A stretch of 6,037 nucleotides of DNA from Gammaproteobacteria bacterium (GTDB lineage Bacteria; Pseudomonadota; Gammaproteobacteria; Eutrophobiales; Eutrophobiaceae). The stretch is taken from assembly GCA_012270695.1 (NCBI GenBank), contig JAAXHV010000304.1:8903-14939 (forward strand), in the 5' to 3' direction. Position numbers and translations under genes: made by a program. The notes under the pieces were generated by a model. That model was not told the DNA's origin. It was given only the letters and a program-made list of their open reading frames with translations, and did no database searches. Below, piece by piece: positions 1-5,571 of this stretch (position 1 is its first letter; each line of letters opens with the position of its first letter).

Positions 1-580
1 TTCCCACTTCTTCGCCACCAGGAAGAACGACGTTCCCCCTGAAGCGCTTTACCTTGCCGGTCTCGGTCATTTCCCGCTGGATCTCGAACCAGAGTTCTTC
101 AATCTCTTCCAGGGATGCCAATTCGCTCCCGGAACCCATTTTCTCTGCCAGCAAGGTCATGAAATCACCGCGGTGGGGATATTCAATATTGGTCAGTGAG
201 GCATCAAATGTAGCCCGGGAATCGCCTGCTGCCGTCTGTAGCACACCAAACAGTTCCTTTAATGAACCCAGGGCTTGTTGCAGGTCTTGCTTTAAAACGT
301 CTATATCGTCCTGGTTGGACTCAAATTCCTTCTCCAGGCGCTCGCTGATCGCTTCCAGGTTCGCCCTCTCCCGGTTGGCTTTCTGCAACAACGCAGTCTG
401 GTTCGCCTTGTCACGTTTGAATTCCTCCTCCCTGGCCTGATTCTCCTCGGATTCATCGATCCTGCCCTGCTGCACCTGTTTCAGCAGCGTATCAAGCGAC
501 ATCGCCTCATCGGCGGCAACGACAGGAGACAGGTAACCTGAGAGTAAGATGATAGCAATTAGGTATTGGTAAAGTTTCAC
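1..580 (-). CDS. TtpC-like MotA/TolQ/ExbB proton channel protein, 5' part (partial)
   Basis: Reading the minus strand from GTG at 580-578 gives 193 codons with no stop before the window edge, so the 3' part is missing. The start is supported by GAGGAG at 594-589, eight bases upstream, and by a signal-peptide-like N-terminus (MKLYQYLIAI, then a hydrophobic stretch to VVAA, likely cleaved near residue 23). Residues about 30-110 are rich in E, Q, K, R and L and look like a coiled coil; residues about 125-193 form a folded segment containing NIEYPHRGDF and GNVVLPGGEEVG. This N-terminal periplasmic extension ahead of the MotA/TolQ/ExbB membrane domain is typical of TtpC-type proteins, which work with ExbB2, ExbD2 and TonB2 to power outer-membrane TonB-dependent uptake. 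The channel domain lies outside the window, so the family call rests on the N-terminus plus the DUF3450 neighbour 16 bases upstream. Same transcript as DUF3450 is inferred. Confidence 0.82.
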   Translation of the reverse strand, partial: MKLYQYLIAIILLSGYLSPVVAADEAMSLDTLLKQVQQGRIDESEENQAREEEFKRDKANQTALLQKANRERANLEAISERLEKEFESNQDDIDVLKQDLQQALGSLKELFGVLQTAAGDSRATFDASLTNIEYPHRGDFMTLLAEKMGSGSELASLEEIEELWFEIQREMTETGKVKRFRGNVVLPGGEEVG

Positions 581-596
581 GTCTGCGTCTCCTCTG

Positions 597-1376
597 TTAC
601 CGCGCCGCACTCACCGGCAATATGAACATGTCGGGCGGAAGCTGTTTCCTGGCGATCTTCAATCCCTGGCGGATATAATTACGGTATTCCGCGGAATCCA
701 GGGGCACCCACTGCCGCATCTCCTGGTCCCAGACACCGTTCTCTTTGCCGTCGTCGGTCTGATATACCAACACGAGACGGCCGAAACGCAGTACACTCAC
801 CGGTCGTTCCTGGCCATTGATTTCGAGCACCTCGCTGTACTCATCCAGGTCACTGCCGTAACTCGTCTCGATGCGATACGCTTCCAGCACCAGCCGTAAT
901 TTTTCCGCTGCGGTAATACCGGCATCGCCGATATATTTTTTCAGGTCCTCGACCCTTTTGCGGCGCTCTTCCATGTGAAAGGGGCGGTCAAGCTCGACGA
1001 ACTGCTCCAGGGCATTTGCCATTCTGAGCATGAGTGGAAAGATCTGACGCTCCACAACAGCTATCTCGTCAATGGATTCAGCTATCGTGCGTTTTTCCCG
1101 GTTTTGATCATCAACCTGTTTCTGCAATAACGTGTTATATACCTTCAGTCCGTCTATGACTTTCAGTTCGCGCCGGTATCTCGAGGCCAACTTCTCCGTG
1201 TCGTTCGCCGTCGTGTCTATGCGCTTCTGTGACTCTACCGCATCCTGGCTACGGGCAACGCCCTCATCCACAATCCTGTCAATATCATCTTGACTGTATG
1301 TAACCGGACCGAAAGCAAATATAAGACTCAACATTAATAACTTCGCGCAAGTTACTAATATCTTAATAGTATCCAT
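597..1376 (-). CDS. DUF3450 family periplasmic protein, TonB-system associated
   Basis: A complete 259-residue protein. The N-terminus is a signal peptide (hydrophobic residues about 11-26, probable cleavage after residue 28, VTYS/QD), so it should be periplasmic. Residues about 35-105 form a long charged coiled coil. The DUF3450 signature follows: FPLMLRMANALEQFVELD at about 113-130, FHMEERRKRVEDL at 133-145, and a C-terminal beta segment with VSVLRFGRLVLVYQTDDG (193-210) and a WDQ...W pair near 216-223. Length is normal for the family. The ATG at 1376 is preceded by GGGGAGG (1393-1387) at ten bases. The biochemical role of DUF3450 is not established; it is recurrently encoded directly before ttpC/exbB/exbD/tonB genes, as here, and is presumed to help the periplasmic side of that energy-transducing complex. 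First gene of a minus-strand operon driven by the promoters at 1492-1561. Confidence 0.93.
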   Translation of the reverse strand: MDTIKILVTCAKLLMLSLIFAFGPVTYSQDDIDRIVDEGVARSQDAVESQKRIDTTANDTEKLASRYRRELKVIDGLKVYNTLLQKQVDDQNREKRTIAESIDEIAVVERQIFPLMLRMANALEQFVELDRPFHMEERRKRVEDLKKYIGDAGITAAEKLRLVLEAYRIETSYGSDLDEYSEVLEINGQERPVSVLRFGRLVLVYQTDDGKENGVWDQEMRQWVPLDSAEYRNYIRQGLKIARKQLPPDMFILPVSAAR

Positions 1377-1491
1377 AAGGAAATAACCTCCCCGCGGTGA
1401 TGGAATAGAGTAAATCTCAAAAATCCCTGCATATAAACTGCATTATCAACTTCCAGATGATTGGCTTTTTCGATGTCAACCTGTTGTTTTT

Positions 1492-1520
1492 ATTATTCTG
1501 CCCGTTCTGGCGAGAGTCAA
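1492..1520 (-). promoter_or_regulatory. Sigma70-like promoter P2 for the DUF3450/TtpC-like operon
   Basis: On the minus strand TTGACT (1520-1515) is followed by exactly 17 bases and AATAAT (1497-1492), five of six consensus positions in each box. It lies just downstream of P1 and would start transcription near 1485. The two sites share the same -35 hexamer TTGACT. Downstream in the leader, CTGCAT is repeated at 1427-1432 and 1438-1443 (plus-strand reading, 11-base period), which could be a regulator site but is too short to assign. Confidence 0.55.
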
Positions 1521-1534
1521 GCAGACAAAAGCTC

Positions 1535-1561
1535 ATTATACATCAGGAAATATAAAGTCAA
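1535..1561 (-). promoter_or_regulatory. Sigma70-like promoter P1 for the DUF3450/TtpC-like operon
   Basis: On the minus strand TTGACT (1561-1556) is followed after 15 bases by a perfect TATAAT (1540-1535). The spacer is one to two bases shorter than ideal, but both hexamers are strong. Transcription would start near 1527, giving a leader of about 150 bases before the DUF3450 start codon. I could not find a convincing Fur box over it, although TonB-type operons are often iron regulated. Confidence 0.55.
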
Positions 1562-1570
1562 TATGAAATT

Positions 1571-1600
1571 TTGAAAAAGTAGAAATTGCACGAATTGTAT
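1571..1600 (+). promoter_or_regulatory. Weak candidate promoter for the kinase gene
   Basis: TTGAAA (1571-1576) is followed after 18 bases by TTGTAT (1595-1600), which matches the -10 consensus at only three positions. It is the best plus-strand pair I see in the divergent intergenic region 1377-1604. If used, transcription would start near 1607, after the ATG at 1605, which would favour the in-frame ATG at 1623 as the start codon. Confidence 0.25.
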
Positions 1601-1604
1601 CGGT

Positions 1605-2672
1605 ATGAGATTCTTTCATGCCATGGGTGCGCCGATTCCTGAACAGATCCGAGATGTACTCACGGCTTATGCTGTCAATCCCGTTCAAGTTCGACCGGTC
1701 GAAACCGGTTTGATCAACAGGACTTACCGCGTCACCGACGTAAACGGTCTGGATTATATCCTGCAGGCGGTAAACAGGATGTTTCCTCCCGAACTGAACC
1801 TGGACATCGACGTGGTAACCCGACACCTGGAGAAATCGGGTTTGTTGACTCCAAGGTTACTGCCGGACCGGCACGGGATGGTGTTTTACCGGAACAGCGG
1901 CCGGACCTGGCGATTATTCAGTTATATCAGCGGTGTTACCCACCAGAGGCTGCGACAACCGGAACTGGCAGGGGCGGCCGGCGTCATGCTGGGACGCCTG
2001 CATGGGAGTCTGGCGCTGCTCGATTATGAGCTACGCACATCCCGACCCGGCGTTCATGATACTGACCGTCATGTGCGGCACTTGAAGAATACCCTGGAGA
2101 ATAAGAAAGCTCACGCCAGATACGCGGCCATCGAGCCCCTGGCGGAAGACATACTGGCGCATTTGCGCCAACTCCCGAAATTGCCCGCAGTTTCCAAACG
2201 CCTGGTGCACGGCGATCCGAAAATATCCAACTTCATCTTCACAGGTGATGACCGGGAAGTGAAATGCATGGTCGATTTCGACACCTTGAATAAAATGCCC
2301 GTTTACCTGGAATTGGGTGACGCCCTGCGTTCATGGTGCAACCCGGCAGGGGAAGATACGACCGACGGGTACTTCTCCATGGCGCATTGCCGTGCGGCGC
2401 TTGACGGCTATGCCCGCCATACCGGAGACTTGCTCACACGGCAGGAATGGCTTGCCATCCCGCTGGCAACACTGACGATTTACCTCGAATTAGCCACCCG
2501 CTTCTGTGCCGACGCCTTGAATGAGGATTATTTTTCATGGGATGCAGACAGGTTCAGCAGTCACAGTGAGCACAGTGAAATCCGGGCCAGGGGACAGTTC
2601 AACGCGGCAAACTCTGTCCTCAACCATTACGATGAAATAAACAACGTGGTAAATGAAATATCTGCCCCCTGA
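1605..2672 (+). CDS. Phosphotransferase-fold sugar kinase, NahK-like (APH family)
   Basis: A complete protein of up to 355 residues in the aminoglycoside phosphotransferase/choline kinase fold (PF01636-type). The N-lobe shows a nucleotide-binding loop region at about 31-45 (PVETGLINRTYRV) and YILQAVNRMFPPEL at 51-64, which resembles NahK-type kinases. The catalytic loop is VHGDPKISN (201-209; D204 the expected base, N209 a metal ligand), followed by the metal-binding MVDFDTLNKMPVYLELGDALR (222-242, D224). The DFDT...P...Y...GDALR arrangement matches N-acetylhexosamine 1-kinases, which phosphorylate GlcNAc/GalNAc at C1; the true substrate here is unknown and aminoglycoside resistance is not implied. 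No Shine-Dalgarno is clear for ATG 1605 or for the in-frame ATG at 1623 (residue 7); the second may be the real start. Near the C-terminus a 9-base tandem repeat (2562-2579) encodes HSEHSE. The gene is divergent from the TonB-type operon and its stop codon sits inside a direct repeat. No partner sugar pathway genes are visible. Confidence 0.9.
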   Translation: MRFFHAMGAPIPEQIRDVLTAYAVNPVQVRPVETGLINRTYRVTDVNGLDYILQAVNRMFPPELNLDIDVVTRHLEKSGLLTPRLLPDRHGMVFYRNSGRTWRLFSYISGVTHQRLRQPELAGAAGVMLGRLHGSLALLDYELRTSRPGVHDTDRHVRHLKNTLENKKAHARYAAIEPLAEDILAHLRQLPKLPAVSKRLVHGDPKISNFIFTGDDREVKCMVDFDTLNKMPVYLELGDALRSWCNPAGEDTTDGYFSMAHCRAALDGYARHTGDLLTRQEWLAIPLATLTIYLELATRFCADALNEDYFSWDADRFSSHSEHSEIRARGQFNAANSVLNHYDEINNVVNEISAP

Positions 2673-2686
2673 ACCAGGGCGGGTAT
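2659..2686 (+). repeat. 28-base direct repeat, copy 1 (overlaps the kinase stop codon)
   Basis: First copy of a 28-base unit, starting TATCTGCCCCCTGAACC and ending AGGGCGGGTAT. It contains CCCTG-AAC-CAGGG, a 5-bp hairpin with a 3-base loop. The stop codon TGA of the kinase (2670-2672) is part of the hairpin. An alternative, longer pairing is possible between GGGCGGGT (2677-2684) and ACCCAGCCC (2694-2702, one bulged A). There is no T-run after it, so it is not a standard intrinsic terminator. Confidence 0.85.
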
Positions 2687-2718
2687 GACCGCTACCCAGC
2701 CCTGACGTGTCAACGCCC

Positions 2719-2746
2719 TATCTGCTCCCTGAGCCAGGGCGGGTAT
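2719..2746 (+). repeat. 28-base direct repeat, copy 2
   Basis: Second copy, identical to copy 1 at 26 of 28 positions. The differences are C to T at the eighth base and A to G in the hairpin loop; both keep the CCCTG/CAGGG stem. Copies start exactly 60 bases apart, leaving a 32-base unique segment (2687-2718). A degraded third relative may follow at about 2783-2803 (TCTG, then GCCAGG and GGTA), but it lacks the hairpin. The origin of the repeat is not recognised: a REP-like element, a duplicated hairpin, or a CRISPR-like unit are all open. Confidence 0.85.
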
Positions 2747-2843
2747 ATGAGAAATGCCCCAATCCGGAGACGAATAAGGTTTTCTGTAAATGCCAGGCTG
2801 GTAGCGGCGAGGACCGAAACATAATAATTATATATATATTATA

Positions 2844-2872
2844 TTGACATACAACGCAACTTGTTTTATGTT
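2844..2872 (+). promoter_or_regulatory. Sigma70-like promoter with UP-type tract for the cyclase-regulator operon
   Basis: A perfect TTGACA (2844-2849) is followed after 17 bases by TATGTT (2867-2872, four of six). Immediately upstream, 2822-2845 is made only of A and T, as expected of an UP element contacting the RNA polymerase alpha subunits. Transcription would start near 2879, about 50 bases before the cyclase ATG. GCAAC (2856-2860) and GTTGC (2870-2874) form an inverted repeat around the downstream spacer and the -10 box, a plausible operator position. Confidence 0.65.
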
Positions 2873-2895
2873 GCAAGGTGTCCAGGAGAACACTT

Positions 2896-2916
2896 ATGGA
2901 CGATTTTGGGAGTTAA
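2896..2916 (+). CDS. Six-codon mini-ORF (MDDFGS) in the cyclase leader
   Basis: ATG at 2896 follows AGGAG (2884-2888) at seven bases, the best ribosome binding site in this leader. It encodes MDDFGS and stops at TAA 2914-2916. It is in the same frame as the cyclase start at 2929, with four sense codons in between. The cyclase ATG itself has only GGGAG (2908-2912) at 16 bases, too far for efficient initiation, so ribosomes finishing the mini-ORF may restart at 2929. Alternatively it is an original start codon cut off by a stop. Expression is not shown. Confidence 0.35.
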   Translation: MDDFGS

Positions 2917-2925
2917 CGAGTTAAC
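2910..2925 (+). repeat. Tandem 8-base duplication GAGTTAAC x2
   Basis: GAGTTAAC occurs twice in direct succession just before the cyclase ATG (2929). Each unit contains the palindrome GTTAAC. The first unit supplies the TAA that ends the mini-ORF, and the duplication increases the distance between the GGGAG element and the ATG, so it may have altered translation of the cyclase. It may also be a regulator half-site pair. Confidence 0.7.
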
Positions 2926-2928
2926 AAT

Positions 2929-4779
2929 ATGGAAACCCTATACTCTCCCCACTATTCCGCCAGTTGTGAACAACGGCATTTTTGTTCCCGATGTGGGACT
3001 GCGCTGGTGTTGCGATGCAGTCACTGCGAATTCGGCAAGGAACCTGTAAACCAGGTTGAATACCGCTACCTCACCACCATGTTCTGCGACCTGGTTAATT
3101 CCACCGGCCTGGCCGCTAAACTGGACCCGGAAGAACTGCTGCAAATTATCCAGGCATACCGCTATCTCTGTGTTGCAATTATAAAAAACTACGGAGGCTT
3201 TGTGGGCTGCCAGGTGGGTGACGGCATCATGAGTTATTTCGGTTATCCCCGGGCCCATGAAGATGATGCGGAACGGGCAGCGCACGCGGCACTGGATTTA
3301 ATTGCTTCGATTAAAAACCGGAAAACCGGATTGGCCGACGTGCCCGGGAACAGGCTATCCATTCGCATAGGGATCGCATCCGGATTAGTCGTGGCAGGAA
3401 ATTTAACCGGCACCGGTATCATGCAGCAGGAAACCGTGGTCGGAGAGGCGCCTAATCTGGCTGCAAGATTACAAGCGCTGGCGCAGCCCGATACGGTAGT
3501 CGTGAGTACCGAGACCCGTAACCTCATACAAAATCGTTTCAGGTTAAAAAACATCGGTTTTCATCGAATACCGGGATTCGAAAAGACACACAGACCGTGG
3601 CAGGTAGTCGATGCAGCCGGTACGGAAACACGCTTGCATGGCAGCGGGCAAACCAGTGCGAGAGAACTGGTAGGCAGAAGCAGGGAATTCAGACGGCTCA
3701 CCCGGTACTGGAACCAGGCTCAGCGTCATGAGGGCCGGATAGTGCTTGTCTGCGGTGAGGCTGGTGTAGGGAAATCAAAATTGCTGGAGACACTGGGCGC
3801 GCATGTCTCCCGGGAAAGTCCCAACCGGTTCATTTACCGCTGCTCACCGTTACACCCAAACGACACCGTGAACCTTGGTCTTGCGCGATTGCAGGCTTCA
3901 GTCGGATTGTCTGCCGGCGGTTCTGCTGCAGGGAAAATATCCACTGAGAAACCGGTTGATACGGAACCCTGTCTGATCATCCTGGAAGATGCGCATTGGA
4001 TAAATTCCGTGTCAATGGAGTTACTCAATAAACTGATACCCGAGGTGCGAGGCAAACCGGTGCTTCTGGCGATATCACATCGGCTTCATTTCAAGCCTCC
4101 CGCACTGTGGTTTGAACAGGACCACGTGGAAGAAATCTCCCTGTCACCGCTGCCTCAGCCTGCCGCAGAACTGTTCATTAACCGGATCATCGGGGAAAGA
4201 CGAGTCCCCGCCCAGGTCATTTCCCGAATCATTGCCGCAAGTGACGGCATCCCTTTCTTCCTGGAGGAATTAACCAGAACAGCCTTGCAAACACAGTTCG
4301 CTGGAAACAGAGAGTTGCAGCCGCTCCCGGGAGACTTTGAAATACCGAAAAAAATACGTACTGTTTTGATGGCAAGACTGGACCGGCACGCATCCTCCCG
4401 TGAAGCGGCACAGATTGGCGCGGCCCTGGGTCGCGAATTCAGTTATGGCCTGCTGACCAGGATCTGGACTCATGAGCAGAGTAAGCTTGATTATGCCTTG
4501 CATTCCCTATGCACAGACGGGCTGTTGGTAAAAACAGGAGATGCAGATAATGTCTGTTACAGATTCAAGTGGATATTGATGCGCGAGGTAGCATACCAAA
4601 GCATATTAATGCGTGTACGACAGCGTTTGCACGGGCGGATTACCAGGGTAATTGAGGAACACTATCCTGAATATGCCAGACTTCATCCGGCATTACTGCT
4701 CCCTTGCCGAAAGCCTGAAAATCTCAGACTCACAGCGAAATTAGAAAAAAAACAGCCGCGCGCACGAAAATTTGATTAA
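2929..4779 (+). CDS. Zinc-ribbon / class III nucleotide cyclase / AAA ATPase protein, shortened
   Basis: A 616-residue protein. Residues 19-33 form a zinc ribbon (CSRC...CSHC). The class III cyclase domain spans about 45-225: the metal-binding aspartates are in MFCDLVNST (D54) and QVGDGIMSYFGYP (D98), and the transition-state pair is N176 and R180 in GEAPNLAARLQ, so it may be active, making cAMP or cGMP from ATP or GTP. The position where Lys or Arg usually recognises the purine appears to be Cys94. An AAA-type ATPase follows: Walker A GEAGVGKS (276-283), Walker B CLIILEDAHW (348-357), then SDGIPFFLEELTR (438-450). Only about 65 residues separate Walker A and B; relatives usually have well over 100, suggesting an internal in-frame deletion. 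Relatives are typically about 1,000 residues or more with C-terminal TPRs; here the frame is lost near 4697-4700 and the last 25 or so residues are junk-like. It probably shares a transcript with the CRP-type gene 26 bases downstream. Probably cytoplasmic. Confidence 0.88.
   Translation: METLYSPHYSASCEQRHFCSRCGTALVLRCSHCEFGKEPVNQVEYRYLTTMFCDLVNSTGLAAKLDPEELLQIIQAYRYLCVAIIKNYGGFVGCQVGDGIMSYFGYPRAHEDDAERAAHAALDLIASIKNRKTGLADVPGNRLSIRIGIASGLVVAGNLTGTGIMQQETVVGEAPNLAARLQALAQPDTVVVSTETRNLIQNRFRLKNIGFHRIPGFEKTHRPWQVVDAAGTETRLHGSGQTSARELVGRSREFRRLTRYWNQAQRHEGRIVLVCGEAGVGKSKLLETLGAHVSRESPNRFIYRCSPLHPNDTVNLGLARLQASVGLSAGGSAAGKISTEKPVDTEPCLIILEDAHWINSVSMELLNKLIPEVRGKPVLLAISHRLHFKPPALWFEQDHVEEISLSPLPQPAAELFINRIIGERRVPAQVISRIIAASDGIPFFLEELTRTALQTQFAGNRELQPLPGDFEIPKKIRTVLMARLDRHASSREAAQIGAALGREFSYGLLTRIWTHEQSKLDYALHSLCTDGLLVKTGDADNVCYRFKWILMREVAYQSILMRVRQRLHGRITRVIEEHYPEYARLHPALLLPCRKPENLRLTAKLEKKQPRARKFD
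4697..4744 (+). pseudogene. Frameshifted remnant of the cyclase C-terminus
   Basis: After PALL (up to 4699) the gene frame reads LPCRKPENLRLTAKLEKKQP, which looks unnatural. One base on, from 4700, the +1 frame reads SLAESLKISDSQRN and stops at TAG 4742-4744. That fits the expected PALLAHHYAESL type of sequence at this point of the family, so a small net deletion of about five bases is inferred. Nothing TPR-like can be seen after 4744, so the rest of the C-terminal region seems to be deleted, not just out of frame. Confidence 0.6.
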
Positions 4780-4805
4780 CGGAATATTTATCATTGGGGG
4801 GACTG

Positions 4806-5525
4806 ATGAGAAAGACATCTATTGAGATAACGGCAGGTTCATTGGCTGCGATAGAATTATTTTATGACCTTTCCTTTAATGACCGTAAGGTGGTTGCCGA
4901 TAAATGCCGGGGAGTAAAATTCACAACGGGAGATATCATCACGTCTCATAATGATGTCGATACTGATGTTTATTTTATCATCAGCGGCCGGGTGCGGATC
5001 GCTATCTATTCCGCTTCGGGAAAGGAAATCTCTTTCCGCGACCAGGCCGCGGGTGAAATGTTTGGTGAAATCGCTGCGGTGGACAACAAATCCCGCTCCG
5101 CCTATGTCGTAACCCTGTGTGAAACCCTTCTTGCCGGCATGTCGGCAGAGAATTTTCTGTGGCTTATGCAGCTTTATCCATCGATCATGACCCGGACACT
5201 TGCTCACTTTGCCCAACTGATCAGGTCATTATCGGATCGTGTGGTTGAATTCAGTTCCCTGGACGTCAGAAACAGACTCCATGCTGAATTGCTTCGCTTA
5301 GCCTGGAAAAATATGGATAATGCCAATACTGCGACAATATCCCCAGCACCCAGGCACGTGGAACTCGCCAACCGTATCAGCACGCACCGGGAGGCAATAA
5401 CGCGGGAGTTGGCGCAGCTCGCATCATCCGGCCTGATTCATAAAGGAAAAAACCTGCTGCGGATAAACGACGTAGTAAAACTTGAAAACATGGTTCAGGA
5501 TACGATTGGAAGCTATAAAAAATAA
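4806..5525 (+). CDS. CRP/FNR-family cyclic-nucleotide-binding transcription regulator
   Basis: A complete 239-residue protein of CRP length. The start chosen is ATG 4806, preceded by GGGGGGA (4796-4802); a TTG at 4794 would add four residues but overlaps that ribosome binding site. The N-terminal beta-roll (about 20-120) carries the phosphate-binding cassette EMFGEIA (84-90) and RSA (97-99); G87, E88, R97 and S98 match the cNMP-contacting residues of E. coli CRP. On the dimer helix, SLSDRVVEF (141-149) places Leu142 where CRP has Thr127 and Ser143 where it has Ser128, so the nucleotide preference could differ from CRP. The C-terminal winged helix (about 183-220) has THREAITRELAQL; R195, E196 and R200 coincide with CRP R180, E181 and R185, predicting TGTGA-like half-sites. 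No FNR-type N-terminal cysteine cluster is seen. It lies just after the cyclase gene with no visible terminator between, so it is probably the receptor for the neighbouring enzyme's product. Confidence 0.94.
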   Translation: MRKTSIEITAGSLAAIELFYDLSFNDRKVVADKCRGVKFTTGDIITSHNDVDTDVYFIISGRVRIAIYSASGKEISFRDQAAGEMFGEIAAVDNKSRSAYVVTLCETLLAGMSAENFLWLMQLYPSIMTRTLAHFAQLIRSLSDRVVEFSSLDVRNRLHAELLRLAWKNMDNANTATISPAPRHVELANRISTHREAITRELAQLASSGLIHKGKNLLRINDVVKLENMVQDTIGSYKK

Positions 5526-5544
5526 TCATTCGGTAACCCTAATC

Positions 5545-5560
5545 CCGCTTTAGAAAGCGG
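5545..5560 (+). terminator. Short hairpin after the regulator gene, weak terminator candidate
   Basis: CCGCTTT (5545-5551) and AAAGCGG (5554-5560) pair perfectly over seven bases around a two-base AG, effectively a six- or five-bp stem. It sits 20 bases after the regulator stop codon, in the right place for a terminator, but no T-run follows on the plus strand (the next bases are purine rich). Termination is therefore uncertain. Confidence 0.35.
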
Positions 5561-5571
5561 AAGAATCAAAA

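Larger units (their letters stand above)
2673..2928. other. Intergenic region between the kinase and the cyclase genes
   Basis: A 256-base non-coding stretch. From left to right it holds the end of repeat copy 1, the 32-base unique segment with a TGACGTGTCA partial palindrome (2703-2712), repeat copy 2, about 70 bases without clear signals, an AT-only tract (2822-2845), the promoter at 2844-2872 with an overlapping inverted repeat, a mini-ORF, and a tandem GAGTTAAC duplication (2910-2925). No RNA gene was recognised. Confidence 0.7.

Noticed and set aside
54..440. 128-codon open frame on the plus strand at the left edge
   Set aside because: It is antisense to the TtpC-like gene, is Ser/Arg rich without recognisable motifs, and has no ribosome binding site; a shadow frame.
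1377..1604. Fur box upstream of the TonB-associated operon
   Set aside because: AT-rich stretches such as GATAATGC occur, but no 19-base site close to the GATAAT-type palindrome could be seen on either strand.
1536..1826. 96-codon open frame on the minus strand between the operon and the kinase
   Set aside because: It overlaps the kinase N-terminus, which has clear family motifs, and contains promoter P1 in its 3' end; no motif supports it.
2659..2746. Confident CRISPR array
   Set aside because: Only two good copies, one inside a coding end, two mismatches between them, no cas genes and no adjacent leader recognised; kept only as a repeat with a CRISPR-like geometry.
2673..2928. CRP-type TGTGA-N6-TCACA site for autoregulation by the neighbouring regulator
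   Set aside because: No acceptable match in the intergenic regions; the only CACAGTGA motifs (2562-2579) are a tandem repeat within the kinase coding sequence and have the wrong arrangement.
2861..3049. 62-codon plus-strand open frame overlapping the cyclase start
   Set aside because: It overlaps the zinc-ribbon segment in another frame, lacks motifs, and begins before the predicted transcript start.
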